64,000 bases of DNA from JAQBQB01 sp963757185. Lineage in GTDB: Bacteria; Gemmatimonadota; Gemmatimonadetes; Gemmatimonadales; Gemmatimonadaceae. Location: contig CAVWQI010000011.1 of NCBI GenBank assembly GCA_963757185.1, positions 101,300 through 165,299 of the forward strand, in the 5' to 3' direction. A model generated the notes under the pieces. It ran no database searches and was not told the DNA's origin. It saw nothing but the letters and a program-made list of their open reading frames with translations. The position numbers and the translations under genes are program-made. Shown one piece after another: positions 1-9,140 of this stretch; the first letter of the stretch is position 1, and each line of letters opens with the position of its first letter.

Positions 1-28
1 GGCCGTTTCTCGATCGCGAATCGTTCAT
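1..28 (-). CDS. possible 5' end of a gene running off the window
   Basis: An ATG lies on the minus strand at 28-26, 27 nt after the lspA stop, and its frame stays open to the window edge (nine codons). In many bacteria the gene after lspA is the pseudouridine synthase rluD. Too little is visible to identify the product, and there is no clear ribosome-binding site, so this is only a pointer for whoever joins the neighbouring contig. Confidence 0.2.
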
Positions 29-55
29 GTCGTGCCGGAAGTCGTACCGTGAGTG

Positions 56-616
56 CTACGAAAGCTCGCGCGTATCGGCGGAGACAGTGACCGGTGCGCG
101 GACGCCCGCGGCTTCGGTCTCCGTGTCCTCACCCCACAAGACCCAGGCGAGCAGAAAGGCGCCGATGCTCACCGCCATGTCGGCGATGTTGAACGTCGGC
201 CATCGCGAATCGCCGAACCCGATGTCGATGAAGTCCACCACGCCGAATCGCGACGTGATGCGGTCGATCAGGTTGCCGACGGCGCCGCCGCAGACCATCG
301 CGAGGGCGATCGAGCGCACCGCGTCTCCGCGACGCGTGGACGTGTAGAGAAAGCCGAGGATCACGAGGGCGACGATCGTCAGCGCCATGAAGATCCAGCG
401 CGACTGCGAGCCCAGGTGCAGCCCGAAGGCCGCGCCCGGATTGCGAACGAGCGTGAACCGGATCCAGTCGCCGAACACTTCGTGCGGGAGTCCCTGCGGC
501 AGGAGCCGCTTGGCCGCGAGATACTTCGTGCCGAAGTCCACCGATGCGATCAGGCACAGCACCGGCCAAAAGAGCCCCGCGTTCCCGTGTTCGGTACTTC
601 CATTACTTCTTTGCAT
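56..616 (-). CDS. lspA: lipoprotein signal peptidase (signal peptidase II)
   Basis: Inner-membrane aspartyl protease that removes the signal peptide of prolipoproteins after diacylglyceryl transfer. The 186-aa product has four hydrophobic segments and the family motifs: NPGAAFG at 59-65, GNLIDR at 114-119 and FNIAD at 142-146, which give the catalytic aspartates D118 and D146. I chose the ATG at 616 because it overlaps the end of the upstream zinc-finger gene by 14 nt; the open frame extends to 685, but the extra residues lie inside that gene. Substrates exist in this window: the blue-copper protein and the 51.9 kb protein both carry lipoboxes. It is the last identified gene of the minus-strand housekeeping cluster. 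Confidence 0.95.
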   Translation of the reverse strand: MQRSNGSTEHGNAGLFWPVLCLIASVDFGTKYLAAKRLLPQGLPHEVFGDWIRFTLVRNPGAAFGLHLGSQSRWIFMALTIVALVILGFLYTSTRRGDAVRSIALAMVCGGAVGNLIDRITSRFGVVDFIDIGFGDSRWPTFNIADMAVSIGAFLLAWVLWGEDTETEAAGVRAPVTVSADTRELS

Positions 617-1019
617 CTTCCTCGCGCTGCTTGCAGTTGATGCAGTAGCGTGCATGTGGTAGTGCGTCGAGTCGATCGTACGCAATCTCGTTGCCGCACT
701 GGTGACACTTGCCGAAGTTGTCCGGATCGCGGTAGAGGCGGCGAAGCGCCTCGTCGATGTGCCAGAGGAACCGGCCTTCCTGGCTGGCGAACAGAAACGC
801 TTTCTCGCGCTCCATCGCGTCGGTGCCCTGGTCGGCCATATGGAAGGAGTAGCTGCTCAGGTCGCCGTCGGCCGATTGCGGCGTGGCGCCGAACGCTTCG
901 TCGGCGCGGCCCAGCTCCTTGAGCACTCGCCTTCGCTCGTCGAGCAGACGCTTCTCGAAATGCTGAAGCATCTTCTTGCTCAGCCCCTTCACCTTCTTCG
1001 CGCTGTTCGCGGTTGCCAT
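603..1019 (-). CDS. TraR/DksA-type C4 zinc-finger protein
   Basis: A 138-aa protein of the TraR/DksA superfamily, whose members enter the RNA polymerase secondary channel and modulate initiation, often with ppGpp. The first 100 residues are charged and predicted helical. A C4 zinc finger follows with C105, C108, C126 and C129 (CHQC and CINC pairs). The acidic coiled-coil-tip residues of true DksA cannot be confirmed by eye, so ppGpp-dependent function is inference. It starts 2 nt after the ileS stop and overlaps lspA, so it is probably co-transcribed with both. Several phyla have such a gene between ileS and lspA. Confidence 0.85.
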   Translation of the reverse strand: MATANSAKKVKGLSKKMLQHFEKRLLDERRRVLKELGRADEAFGATPQSADGDLSSYSFHMADQGTDAMEREKAFLFASQEGRFLWHIDEALRRLYRDPDNFGKCHQCGNEIAYDRLDALPHARYCINCKQREEDAKK

Positions 1020-1021
1020 TG

Positions 1022-4000
1022 CTACGGTATCCTGGTAATGGCCACGAAGGCCGTCATTCCGTCGAGATCGAGCGCCGTCATGCCGTCATGGGTTCCGCCG
1101 GATTCCGGCTGATCCACGAGCACCACGTCGGTCGCCAGCGTTTCGTCCGCTATCCACGCGCGATGAGCGCGAACGACAGCGTGCACATCGCTCCCTCCTC
1201 CAATGGTCAGCGTGATTCGGTCGCTGACCGCGAACGAAGCCTCCTTTCGCATGCGCTGTACCCGGCTAACGAGTTCTCGGGCATATCCCTCGAGCTCCAG
1301 ATCCGGCGTCACCGCCGGATCGATCGCCGCGAAGAACCCGGCGTCCTCCTGAACCACGAGGTCGCCGGAGGCCCGCCGAATGATCGTCAGATCGTCAAGC
1401 GTCAGCTCGTGCGACTGCCCCTCAACGCTAATGACCAGCGGCGCTCCATGCTCGAAGGCGCGGAGCTGTTCGCCGGTCAGCGCGCTGGTCGCCTGGGCCG
1501 CCAACGGCGTCTTCTTGCCGAACCGTTTTCCGAGAACACGGAACTCAGGCTTCGCTTGCAGCGTGACGAGCTCGTCGGCGGAGGTCGCGAAATCTACTCG
1601 CTTGACGTTGAGCTCCGAGGCGAGCAGAGGGACGAGCGGGATCAAGGCCGATTCCGCCACGCCGGGCGCGACGCAGACCATGCGCGCCAACGGACGGCGG
1701 ACCTTGATGCCGACCTCTTCCCTGGCCGCACGGCCGAGCCGGGCGAGGGTGCGGATCGCCGCCATCGGTGCGTCGAGGTCGGGCGCAACCGGACCGCGGG
1801 GTGCGACAAACGGCGCGAGGTGAACCGACTCTCCCGTCAGCTCCCGATGAATCCAATCGCTCACGAACGGCGCGATCGGCGCCAGGAGCCGGCACACCGA
1901 TGACAGCACCTCGTGCAGCGTAGCGAACGCCGCGCGGTTGTCGTCGCCCTCGACGTCGTAGAAGCGCCCGCGGCTCAACCGCACGTACCAGTTCGCGACG
2001 TCGTCGTCGACGAACTCGATGATGGCGCGGGACGCCGCGGTCGCGTCGTACGCGCCGAGCGCGGCGTCGACGGTCTGCTCGAGGCGGGCGAGACGGCTGA
2101 TCATCCACCGATCGAGCGCGGGGCGCGCCTCGAGCGGAGGATCCGCGTCGGACGGATTCCAACCGAAATTCGCGTACTGCGCGAAAATCCCGCTGTAGAC
2201 GTTCTTGAGCGTGCGCAAAAATCGCCCCGCCTGCTCGGCGAGCAGCTTCTCGTCGAAGCTGCGCGGCACCCACACGGCGCTCGACGCGACAAAAAAGAGC
2301 CGAGCGGCGTCCGCGCCGTGGCGCGACATGACTTGCCACGGATCGACGACGTTGCCCACGCTCTTCGACATCTTCTTGCCTTCGGCGTCGAGCACCTGGT
2401 CGTTCACGACGACGGCGCGATACGGCGACGCGACGTCGGCGAACGTGTTCGCGCCGCCCGACGGCCCCGCGTTGTTCGGCAGTGCGTCACCGAGCCCGGT
2501 CGCGATGGCGAGCAGCGAGTAGAACCACCCGCGAGTCTGATCGACCCCTTCGGCGATGAAGTCCGCGGGGAACTGGTCGGCGATCTTGTCACGATTCTCG
2601 AATGGATAGTGCCACTGGGCGAACGACATCGAGCCCGAGTCGAACCAGGTGTCGATGACTTCCGGCGCGCGGCGCATCGTTCCGCCGCATCCGGCCGAGG
2701 AACAGCGCCACGTGTAGCGATCGACGTTCGGCTTGTGCGGATCGAATTCGGGGGTCAGACGCTCGCCCGATCGATCGCTCAGATCCGCGAACGAGCCGAG
2801 GCACTCGACGTGCGACGCTTCGCCGTCGCAGATCCAGATCGGCAACGGCGTACCCCAGTACCGATCGCGAGAGATCGTCCAGTCGATGTTGTTCGACAGC
2901 CACTCGCCGAAGCGACCCTCGCCGACCGACTGCGGATGCCAATCGACGCGCGCGTTGCGCGCCAGCATCGCGTCGCGATACGCCGTCGTGCGGACGAACC
3001 ACGACGTGCGCGCGTAGTAGATGAGCGGCGTACCGCAGCGCCAGCAATGCGGATACTGGTGGGAAATGCGGCCCGCCTTCCAAAGCACGCCGCGACGTTT
3101 GAGCTCTTCGATGATGAGATCGTCCGCGTCCTTCACGAACAATCCGCCGACGAGCGGCATCGACGACGGGAATTCGCCGCGCAGCCCGACCGGCTGGATG
3201 AACGCCAGGTTGTTTCGCTTTCCCGCCGCGTAGTCGTCCGCGCCGAACGCCGGCGACATGTGCACGACGCCCGTCCCGTCGTCGGCCGACACGAACTCCT
3301 CGCCGACGATGATCTCGTGTTCGCCCTCGGGCGGGAAATCGACCCAGTCGAGCGGCCGCTTGTAGCGGCGTCCGACAAGGTCCGCGCCCGTGATGTGGCG
3401 GACCAGCTCCCAGCGATTCTCGTAGTCCTCACCGAGCACCGCGCGCACGCGCGACCCGGCGATGATAAGCGTTCTCTTGTCCTTCCCTTCCTCGCGGCGG
3501 ACCAGCTCGACGTAGTCGAGATCCGGATGCACCGCGAGCGCCGTGTTCGACACGAGCGTCCACGGTGTCGTGGTCCACACGAGGATCCGCCGGCCGACGG
3601 TCGGGTGCAGCGTCGCGTCGCGCGCGCCCGGCGCCTCGACGAGGTCGAGCGCGACGTAAATGCTCGGGTCTTCGTCCTGCCTGTAGCCGAGCGAGAGCTC
3701 GTGACTCGACAACGCGGTGCCGCAGCGCGAGCAGTAAGGCAGGATCTTGTGCCCGCGGTACAGCAGATTCTTGTCGAACAGCGTCTTGAGCGCCCACCAG
3801 ACGCTCTCGACGTAGTCGTTGTGGAACGTGACGTACGGGTGCTCGTAGTCGAGCCAATACCCCATGCGCGCGCTCAACTTCTCCCAGTCCGAGCGATACT
3901 TGAACACGCTCTCCCGGCAGAGGCGGTTGAACTCGGCCACACCGAGCGCCTCGATCTGCTGCTTGCCGCTGATGCCGAGTTGCTTCTCGACCTCGATCTC

Positions 4001-4297
4001 CACGGGCAATCCGTGGGTGTCCCAGCCCGCCTTTCGAGCGACGCGATAGCCCTTCATCGCGCGATATCGGCAGAAGAGATCCTTGATCGTACGCGAAAAG
4101 ACGTGATGGATGCCCGGCCGTCCGTTCGCCGTGGGCGGGCCCTCGAAGAACACGAAGTTCGGCGCGCCGCTCCGCGCCTCGAGCGCGCGAGCGAAGAGAT
4201 CTTCCTCTTCCCAACGCGCGAGCAGCTCGCGCTCGACGTCATCCGCGGGACGATCCGGCGGCAGCGGTTGATATCGCGTCATGCTCGGCGCCGTCAC
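1022..4297 (-). CDS. ileS: isoleucyl-tRNA synthetase, type 2 (IleRS2), with swapped signature motif
   Basis: Class I synthetase charging tRNA-Ile, 1091 aa. The catalytic signature, normally HxGH, is here GIHH at residues 62-65 (bases 4103-4114), preceded by GPPTANGRP and followed by TIKD. KMSKS is intact at 642-646. The C-terminus lacks the zinc-finger extension of IleRS1 and matches the eukaryote-like IleRS2 architecture. IleRS2 enzymes resist mupirocin, and GxHH variants are reported to be hyper-resistant. Start: the GTG at 4297 forms a GTGA overlap with the punA stop and has GGAG 5 nt upstream; the in-frame ATG at 4282 lacks such a site. No second ileS is in the window, so this may be the only housekeeping copy. 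Confidence 0.95.
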   Translation of the reverse strand: MTAPSMTRYQPLPPDRPADDVERELLARWEEEDLFARALEARSGAPNFVFFEGPPTANGRPGIHHVFSRTIKDLFCRYRAMKGYRVARKAGWDTHGLPVEIEVEKQLGISGKQQIEALGVAEFNRLCRESVFKYRSDWEKLSARMGYWLDYEHPYVTFHNDYVESVWWALKTLFDKNLLYRGHKILPYCSRCGTALSSHELSLGYRQDEDPSIYVALDLVEAPGARDATLHPTVGRRILVWTTTPWTLVSNTALAVHPDLDYVELVRREEGKDKRTLIIAGSRVRAVLGEDYENRWELVRHITGADLVGRRYKRPLDWVDFPPEGEHEIIVGEEFVSADDGTGVVHMSPAFGADDYAAGKRNNLAFIQPVGLRGEFPSSMPLVGGLFVKDADDLIIEELKRRGVLWKAGRISHQYPHCWRCGTPLIYYARTSWFVRTTAYRDAMLARNARVDWHPQSVGEGRFGEWLSNNIDWTISRDRYWGTPLPIWICDGEASHVECLGSFADLSDRSGERLTPEFDPHKPNVDRYTWRCSSAGCGGTMRRAPEVIDTWFDSGSMSFAQWHYPFENRDKIADQFPADFIAEGVDQTRGWFYSLLAIATGLGDALPNNAGPSGGANTFADVASPYRAVVVNDQVLDAEGKKMSKSVGNVVDPWQVMSRHGADAARLFFVASSAVWVPRSFDEKLLAEQAGRFLRTLKNVYSGIFAQYANFGWNPSDADPPLEARPALDRWMISRLARLEQTVDAALGAYDATAASRAIIEFVDDDVANWYVRLSRGRFYDVEGDDNRAAFATLHEVLSSVCRLLAPIAPFVSDWIHRELTGESVHLAPFVAPRGPVAPDLDAPMAAIRTLARLGRAAREEVGIKVRRPLARMVCVAPGVAESALIPLVPLLASELNVKRVDFATSADELVTLQAKPEFRVLGKRFGKKTPLAAQATSALTGEQLRAFEHGAPLVISVEGQSHELTLDDLTIIRRASGDLVVQEDAGFFAAIDPAVTPDLELEGYARELVSRVQRMRKEASFAVSDRITLTIGGGSDVHAVVRAHRAWIADETLATDVVLVDQPESGGTHDGMTALDLDGMTAFVAITRIP

Positions 4298-5163
4298 ATG
4301 CGCTCCAGCACGCGTCGCACGAGCGTCGTCAACGCAGGTTCGGCGCGGTTCGCCACGGCGATGATCTTTTCCACGGTCGCTGGCTCGAGCGCGTCGGGGT
4401 CGCACATGTCGGTGATGATCGACAATCCGAGCACGCGCATTCCCGAGTGCACCGCCGCGATCGTTTCCGGCACCGTCGACATGCCGACGACGTCGGCGCC
4501 GATGCCGCGCAGGAAACGATACTCCGCGCGCGTCTCGAGATTCGGGCCGGCGACGGCGACGTAGACGCCTTCGCGCAGCCCGATCCCTTCATCCGCCGCG
4601 ACGTGACGCGCGAGTACGCCGAGCGCCGAATCGTACGGCGCCGACATGTCCGGGAAGCGCGGACCGAGACGATCGTCGTTGGGACCGATGAGTGGACTGT
4701 CGCCGAGCAAGTTCAGATGATCCGTGATGAGCATCAGGTCGCCGGCGCTCCAGAGCGGATTCAATCCGCCGCACGCGTTCGACACGAACAGGGTGTCGGC
4801 ACCGAGCGCGCGCAGCACCCGAACTGGAAAGGTGACCTGTTGCAGAGAATACCCTTCATACCGATGAAAGCGCCCCTGCATGGCGATCACGGTCCTGGCA
4901 CCTAACGTGCCGCACAGCAGGCGCCCGGCGTGCGACTCAACCGTGGACGCCGGAAACCCTGGGATGTCTTCGTACGGGATGGCGACCGGGTTCTCGATCT
5001 CCATCGCGAGCCGGCCGAGCCCCGTCCCGAGGATGATCGCCGCGTCGGGGCGCGCCGAAAAGCGCGCACGGATGACGCGCGCCGCGTCCTCCGCCGCTTC
5101 CAACAGGTGAACCCCCGGCGCCGCGTTCAGCGCCGCGGGCAGTGCCGGAGCCGCGAGCGTCAT
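4294..5163 (-). CDS. punA: purine nucleoside phosphorylase (trimeric PNP/MTAP family)
   Basis: Phosphorolyses purine nucleosides to free base and (deoxy)ribose-1-phosphate in purine salvage; hpt in the same cluster would reuse the base. The 289-aa product has GTGLG at 46-50, SHAGR, a GRFHRYEG phosphate loop, NACGGLN and VGMSTVPE, all typical of low-molecular-mass trimeric PNPs. The base-contacting residue that is Asn (human N243) in 6-oxopurine-specific enzymes is Asp here (D252 within ITDMC, codon 4408-4410). Asp at this place is linked to accepting 6-aminopurines, so adenosine or methylthioadenosine could be a substrate (inference). It is coupled by ATGA to divIVA and by GTGA to ileS. Confidence 0.9.
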   Translation of the reverse strand: MTLAAPALPAALNAAPGVHLLEAAEDAARVIRARFSARPDAAIILGTGLGRLAMEIENPVAIPYEDIPGFPASTVESHAGRLLCGTLGARTVIAMQGRFHRYEGYSLQQVTFPVRVLRALGADTLFVSNACGGLNPLWSAGDLMLITDHLNLLGDSPLIGPNDDRLGPRFPDMSAPYDSALGVLARHVAADEGIGLREGVYVAVAGPNLETRAEYRFLRGIGADVVGMSTVPETIAAVHSGMRVLGLSIITDMCDPDALEPATVEKIIAVANRAEPALTTLVRRVLERM

Positions 5164-5693
5164 CCCTTGATCGTCGAGGCGGCGCGGACAGGCGAAACGG
5201 GCATGCCGTCCCGGCGCAGGCCGTCGACGTTCGTTTGCTCGGCGGCGGTAATCTCGGCCAGGTGGCGCTCCACCATGGAGCGCAGCTGCGCGAGATAGGC
5301 GCGCCTCGAGTGCTCGAGGCCCGCCACGCCCTCCTGCATCCGGCGAATCTCGCCGCGAGCGTCCTCGATGATGCTATCCGCCTCGGCGCGGGCTTCGCGG
5401 ATGATGAGCTGCGCTTCCTTGTCGGCCTGCTCGCGAATGTCGCCGCGGAGCTGTTGCGCGGATACCAGCGCCTCGTTGATCGCCTTGTCCCGCTCCCGGA
5501 ACGCTCGCAGCTGCTCGTGGAAGCCGCGGGCCTTGGCCTCGAGCTCCTGGTTCAAGCGCGACAAGCGCTCCAGCTCCTCGGCCACTTGGTCGCGGAACTG
5601 GTTCACGCGCTCGGGATCGTAGCCGCGGATCGCCTTTCCGAACTCGTAGCGGCGAACGTCGAGCGGCGTGAGGTGGAAGGTTTCGTCCATCAT
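5160..5693 (-). CDS. divIVA: DivIVA-domain coiled-coil protein
   Basis: A 177-aa DivIVA/GpsB-like protein. The N-terminal membrane-targeting region (about 5-40: LTPLDVRRYEFGKAIRGY, then DPERVNQF) fits the family, and residues 30-150 are a long coiled coil rich in E, R, Q and A. DivIVA proteins bind curved membrane and recruit division or polar-growth factors. In Gram-negatives with this cluster they are probably tied to septal or envelope placement (inference). It overlaps yggS upstream and punA downstream by 4 nt each. The pairing of yggS and divIVA is the distal dcw-cluster order seen in Gram-positives. Confidence 0.9.
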   Translation of the reverse strand: MMDETFHLTPLDVRRYEFGKAIRGYDPERVNQFRDQVAEELERLSRLNQELEAKARGFHEQLRAFRERDKAINEALVSAQQLRGDIREQADKEAQLIIREARAEADSIIEDARGEIRRMQEGVAGLEHSRRAYLAQLRSMVERHLAEITAAEQTNVDGLRRDGMPVSPVRAASTIKG

Positions 5694-6373
5694 GCGGGTC
5701 TCGCTCCGAAGAGAATCGTTCCCAGGCGGACGTGCGTCGCGCCCTCTTCGACAGCTACTTCGAAGTCGCTCGACATCCCCATCGATAGCGCCGTCGCCTC
5801 GTGCCCGGCGGCGCGAAGCTGGTCTCGCGCCGCGCGTGCACCTGCAAAGACGCGTCTGAGGGTCGACTCGTCAGCATCCAACGGCGCCATCGTCATAACG
5901 CCGCGGACGCGGATCCCTGCGAGCTTCGACAAATGCTCGGCTTCAGCCGCGACGTCTGCGAGCCCGATTCCACCCTTGGACTCCTCGCCGACGACGTTCA
6001 CCTGCAACAGGGCTGACACGGGGCGCCCAGACTCAACCCCAAGCTCGTTCACGGCGTCGGCGAGCCGAGCGCTGTCGAGCGCGTGCAGGAGGTCGAAGCG
6101 CGGCAGGGATTTCACCTTGTTGCGCTGAAGGTGTCCAATCAGATGCCACCGAACCGGGGCTGAAACGAGATCCATCTTCGGGAGGGCTTCCTGCACACGG
6201 TTCTCGCCTACGTCAGCGAGACCCACATCCCAAGCCGACTGAACGGCATCGGGGCCATGCGTCTTGGTAACAGCGACGATTGTAACCTGCTGACCGTGAC
6301 CACCACGTCGCACTGCCGCTTCGATTCGGTCTCGGACTTCGCGGAGCCGGTCCGGGAGGTCAGGAAACGGCAT
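5690..6373 (-). CDS. yggS: YggS-family pyridoxal-phosphate homeostasis protein
   Basis: PLP-binding fold-type III protein (YggS/PROSC/YBL036C family) that buffers cytosolic PLP; no catalytic activity is established for the family. The 227-aa product has the PLP lysine in VAVTKTH (K37), GENRVQEA, WHLIGHLQRNK and the C-terminal SMGMSSDFEVAVEEG and RLGTILFG motifs. Family length is about 220-235 aa, so it is complete. It lies 11 nt after the DUF2723 gene and overlaps divIVA by ATGA. Confidence 0.95.
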   Translation of the reverse strand: MPFPDLPDRLREVRDRIEAAVRRGGHGQQVTIVAVTKTHGPDAVQSAWDVGLADVGENRVQEALPKMDLVSAPVRWHLIGHLQRNKVKSLPRFDLLHALDSARLADAVNELGVESGRPVSALLQVNVVGEESKGGIGLADVAAEAEHLSKLAGIRVRGVMTMAPLDADESTLRRVFAGARAARDQLRAAGHEATALSMGMSSDFEVAVEEGATHVRLGTILFGARPA

Positions 6374-6384
6374 AACGTACCAAG

Positions 6385-8340
6385 TTACCGTAGGTTACAG
6401 AGCGAATCAAGAGAAGCGCTCGGCGGAGCAGCTGCCCCCTCGAGCAATCGAGAGGGACACGAGAGCAGGCGAAGGAAGTACTCGTGAATCGAGTCGGGCT
6501 CGTCTCGAGCGCGCCGGCGTCGACGCCAATCGTCGATCGAGCGCGCCACTCGCCGCAGCGCCGCAGTGTCCAGCGAAATGTCGACCGGCGCGTCCGAGAT
6601 CTCCGACGGCTCCGGCTCGGCGACCGCCACGAGACCGACGACCCTCCAGCGTCTCGCGATTGCCGCACGCTCGCTCGGCTCGAGCGTGTTCGCCGCGGCG
6701 ATCGGGCGATTCTGCCCGAGAGCGTCCGCCGCAATGCGTGTCGCCGACATCGGGTCAGACGCGCTCGTGCCGGTGCCGAGTTCGTAGCGGCGGCGAAGCT
6801 CGTCGAGGTACCACTGTGCGCCTAGCAGCGGCAGCGTTACGACGGTGACGTCGCGGCGTTCACCCTCTACCTGTTGGGCATACCAGAGCGGATAGGTGTC
6901 GTTGTCGCCTTCGACGAAGAGCACGGCGCGGGGCGGAAGCGGCTCGAGCAACTGGCGCGCCGTCTCACGTGGAAGGGTTGCATCCGGCTCCTGTCGGCGA
7001 TCCACGACGCTCCAGTTGAGAAGGATCGGAAGCGCCGCGACAGCTACGCCGACCCACGCCCGCGCGAAGCGCTGTGCCAGCGCAACGGCGCCCATGCCGG
7101 CCCAGATCCCCCACGCCCAGAACCCGAGCGTGAAGAAGTAGTCCCGGTCTCGCGCCTCGTGCGCCGCGTCGTCTGGAACGAACGACCACGCGAACGTGCG
7201 CCCCGCGCGGAGATTCAGGTACGCGATCACGCCGAGCGAGCCGCATGCGAACAGAAGGAGGACGGCGCTCCACGTCCGGGCGTCGCGTCGGCGATGCCAT
7301 GCCGCGCCGGCGACTCCGAGGCCGGCGAAGATGCTCGTCGCGAGTACGCGCCAAACGTTTGGGATCACGCCGGGCGCGAGCCGCAACGCCCACTGCCAGT
7401 CCGCGTACTCGAACCAGTTCGCCAACTGCAGCCAGACCGGCGCTCGGCGAGGCCAGAGCCCGGCGACGTCGTATTGACGTCGCGCGATGGTGTAAGCGAG
7501 TTGGCTCCACGTGCGCGGATTGTCCTGATTGATCGCCGGGTCGAATCGCGACCGAATGATGAGGAATCCGACCGCCGATAGCGCGACGCAGCCAACGATG
7601 ACCGCGGCGAGCGCGACGCCGACGCGTGCGCGGCGCGAATCGCCCGTCTCGACTGCGTCACGTCGAGGCACGGCGGCGAGAAGAATCAACACCAACCCCG
7701 CGCTCATCACCGGCACGGACATGCGCCCGACCCCGGCCGTCGCGACGCTCACGCCGGAGAGAACCAGCGCGGTACGGCCGTCGAAGCCACTGGCGGGTCG
7801 ATTCGCCGCCAACAGTACGGCTACGGGCGCGGCGATGAGCGCGCTCAAGTGGAGCGGCACGGCCAGCGCGAGGAGATACGCAGTGAGCAGAGTGAAGCGC
7901 GCGTCGCCGGTGCGGCCGGCGCGATCCGCGGCGACGATCGTCGCGACCGAGAGCAGGAGTGACGCAGCGTAGACCTCCGTCTCCGTCGCGTTCAGCCAGA
8001 CGGTGGACATCGCGCCCGCGGCGATTCCGGCGGCGAGTCCGGCGAGCGGCTCCCTCGTCGCCCGCGCGATCCACAGCGTCGTGAGACCCACGGCGGCCGC
8101 GGTGCACGCGCTGGAAAAAAGATTCGTTGCCGTTGCGAACGGCAGAAAGGCGAGGATTTTCGCCCACGCGCCGAGGAGCACGACGAACAGCGGAGTGCCC
8201 GGCGGATGCGGAATTCCGAGGCTGTGCGCGGCGGCGATGAATTCGCCGGCATCCCAGAACGTGACTCCCGGCGCGAGAGTGGCGACGTAGACCGCCGCGA
8301 GCGAAGCGGCGGCGAGGAGCGCCGCGCGGGGCGCCGTCAC
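6385..8340 (-). CDS. DUF2723 polytopic membrane protein (O-mannosyltransferase-like fold)
   Basis: A 651-aa integral membrane protein of the DUF2723 family, related to GT-C glycosyltransferases such as protein O-mannosyltransferases. The N-terminus has the family signature TFWDAGEFIAAA followed by HPPGTPLF, with about ten hydrophobic helices over the first 450 residues and a soluble C-terminal part. The FWDAGEF acidic pair is the probable catalytic region by analogy. The acceptor is unknown; exported proteins or lipids are possible. I chose the GTG at 8340 because it makes a GTGA overlap with the cdaA stop; the frame is open further upstream, but only within cdaA. It stands between second-messenger and division genes, which is compatible with an envelope role. 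Confidence 0.85.
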   Translation of the reverse strand: MTAPRAALLAAASLAAVYVATLAPGVTFWDAGEFIAAAHSLGIPHPPGTPLFVVLLGAWAKILAFLPFATATNLFSSACTAAAVGLTTLWIARATREPLAGLAAGIAAGAMSTVWLNATETEVYAASLLLSVATIVAADRAGRTGDARFTLLTAYLLALAVPLHLSALIAAPVAVLLAANRPASGFDGRTALVLSGVSVATAGVGRMSVPVMSAGLVLILLAAVPRRDAVETGDSRRARVGVALAAVIVGCVALSAVGFLIIRSRFDPAINQDNPRTWSQLAYTIARRQYDVAGLWPRRAPVWLQLANWFEYADWQWALRLAPGVIPNVWRVLATSIFAGLGVAGAAWHRRRDARTWSAVLLLFACGSLGVIAYLNLRAGRTFAWSFVPDDAAHEARDRDYFFTLGFWAWGIWAGMGAVALAQRFARAWVGVAVAALPILLNWSVVDRRQEPDATLPRETARQLLEPLPPRAVLFVEGDNDTYPLWYAQQVEGERRDVTVVTLPLLGAQWYLDELRRRYELGTGTSASDPMSATRIAADALGQNRPIAAANTLEPSERAAIARRWRVVGLVAVAEPEPSEISDAPVDISLDTAALRRVARSIDDWRRRRRARDEPDSIHEYFLRLLSCPSRLLEGAAAPPSASLDSLCNLR

Positions 8341-9140
8341 GACGGGACGGCGACTCCTGCCTCGAGAGCGACGTCGCGCAGGGGACGCCCCGCCACGAGG
8401 TCGCGCACCTGCGCCGGCGCGAAGTCGCGCCACAACCGTCCGCCCGATGCAACGGCGATCGCCGCCGTCTGCTCCGACACGACGAACACGAGAGCGTCTG
8501 TTTCCTCGGTGAGGCCCAACGCCGCGCGGTGCCGCGTCCCGAGCGAACGATCGATCATCGACGCCTGCGACAGCGGAAGGATGCACGCCGCGCCGACGAT
8601 CGTATCGCCGCGGATGATGACCGCGCCATCATGCAGCGGCGAGTTGGGAGTGAAGATCGTAGTGAGGAGGTCGGCCGAGACCTTCGCCTGCATCACCGAC
8701 CCGGAGTGCACGTATTCGTCGAGGGAAACCTCTCGCTCCACGGCGATGATCGCGCCGACGCCTTTGCGGCTGAGACGCTCGACCGCCTCGGAGACGCGGT
8801 CGCCGACCTCCGCTTCCTTCATTCTCGCGAACACGCGCGAGAATCGCGAGCGGCCGAGTTGCGCGAGAGCGGCGCGAATCTCCGGTGCGAACACGACGAG
8901 CAGCGCGATCACGCCGTAGCTCGAGACGAGAGTCAGTAGATAGACGATCACGCCGAGCTGCAGCACGTAAGCGACGCCGTAGCTCACCGCCAGCAGCAAC
9001 AACCCGACGAGCACCTGAAGCGCGCGCGTGCGGTGCACCAGCAGCAGCACGCGATAGATCACGAAGCTCACGATCGCGATCTGCAGCACGTCGCGCCAAC
9101 CGGCGTGCAGAAGACGAAACTGCTCGAAGAGACTCACCAT
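8337..9140 (-). CDS. cdaA: diadenylate cyclase CdaA (c-di-AMP synthase)
   Basis: Membrane-bound diadenylate cyclase making c-di-AMP from two ATP. The 267-aa product has three N-terminal transmembrane helices (about 18-36, 40-58, 62-85), a short coiled linker and a DAC domain with DGA at 171-173 and RHR at 203-205, the catalytic pair. c-di-AMP usually controls K+ uptake, osmolyte import and wall homeostasis; an osmoprotectant-type ABC system lies at 33-36 kb in this window, although a link is speculative. There is no CdaR partner; the next gene is DUF2723. The ATG at 9140 overlaps folP by 7 nt, consistent with the common folP-cdaA pairing. Confidence 0.95.
   Translation of the reverse strand: MVSLFEQFRLLHAGWRDVLQIAIVSFVIYRVLLLVHRTRALQVLVGLLLLAVSYGVAYVLQLGVIVYLLTLVSSYGVIALLVVFAPEIRAALAQLGRSRFSRVFARMKEAEVGDRVSEAVERLSRKGVGAIIAVEREVSLDEYVHSGSVMQAKVSADLLTTIFTPNSPLHDGAVIIRGDTIVGAACILPLSQASMIDRSLGTRHRAALGLTEETDALVFVVSEQTAAIAVASGGRLWRDFAPAQVRDLVAGRPLRDVALEAGVAVPS

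Noticed and set aside
1913..4564. Very long open frames antisense to ileS and to other minus-strand genes
   Set aside because: In GC-rich DNA the opposite strand of a real gene is often open for hundreds of codons. The product is a low-complexity Arg/Val/Glu/Asp mixture without motifs, while ileS is certain.
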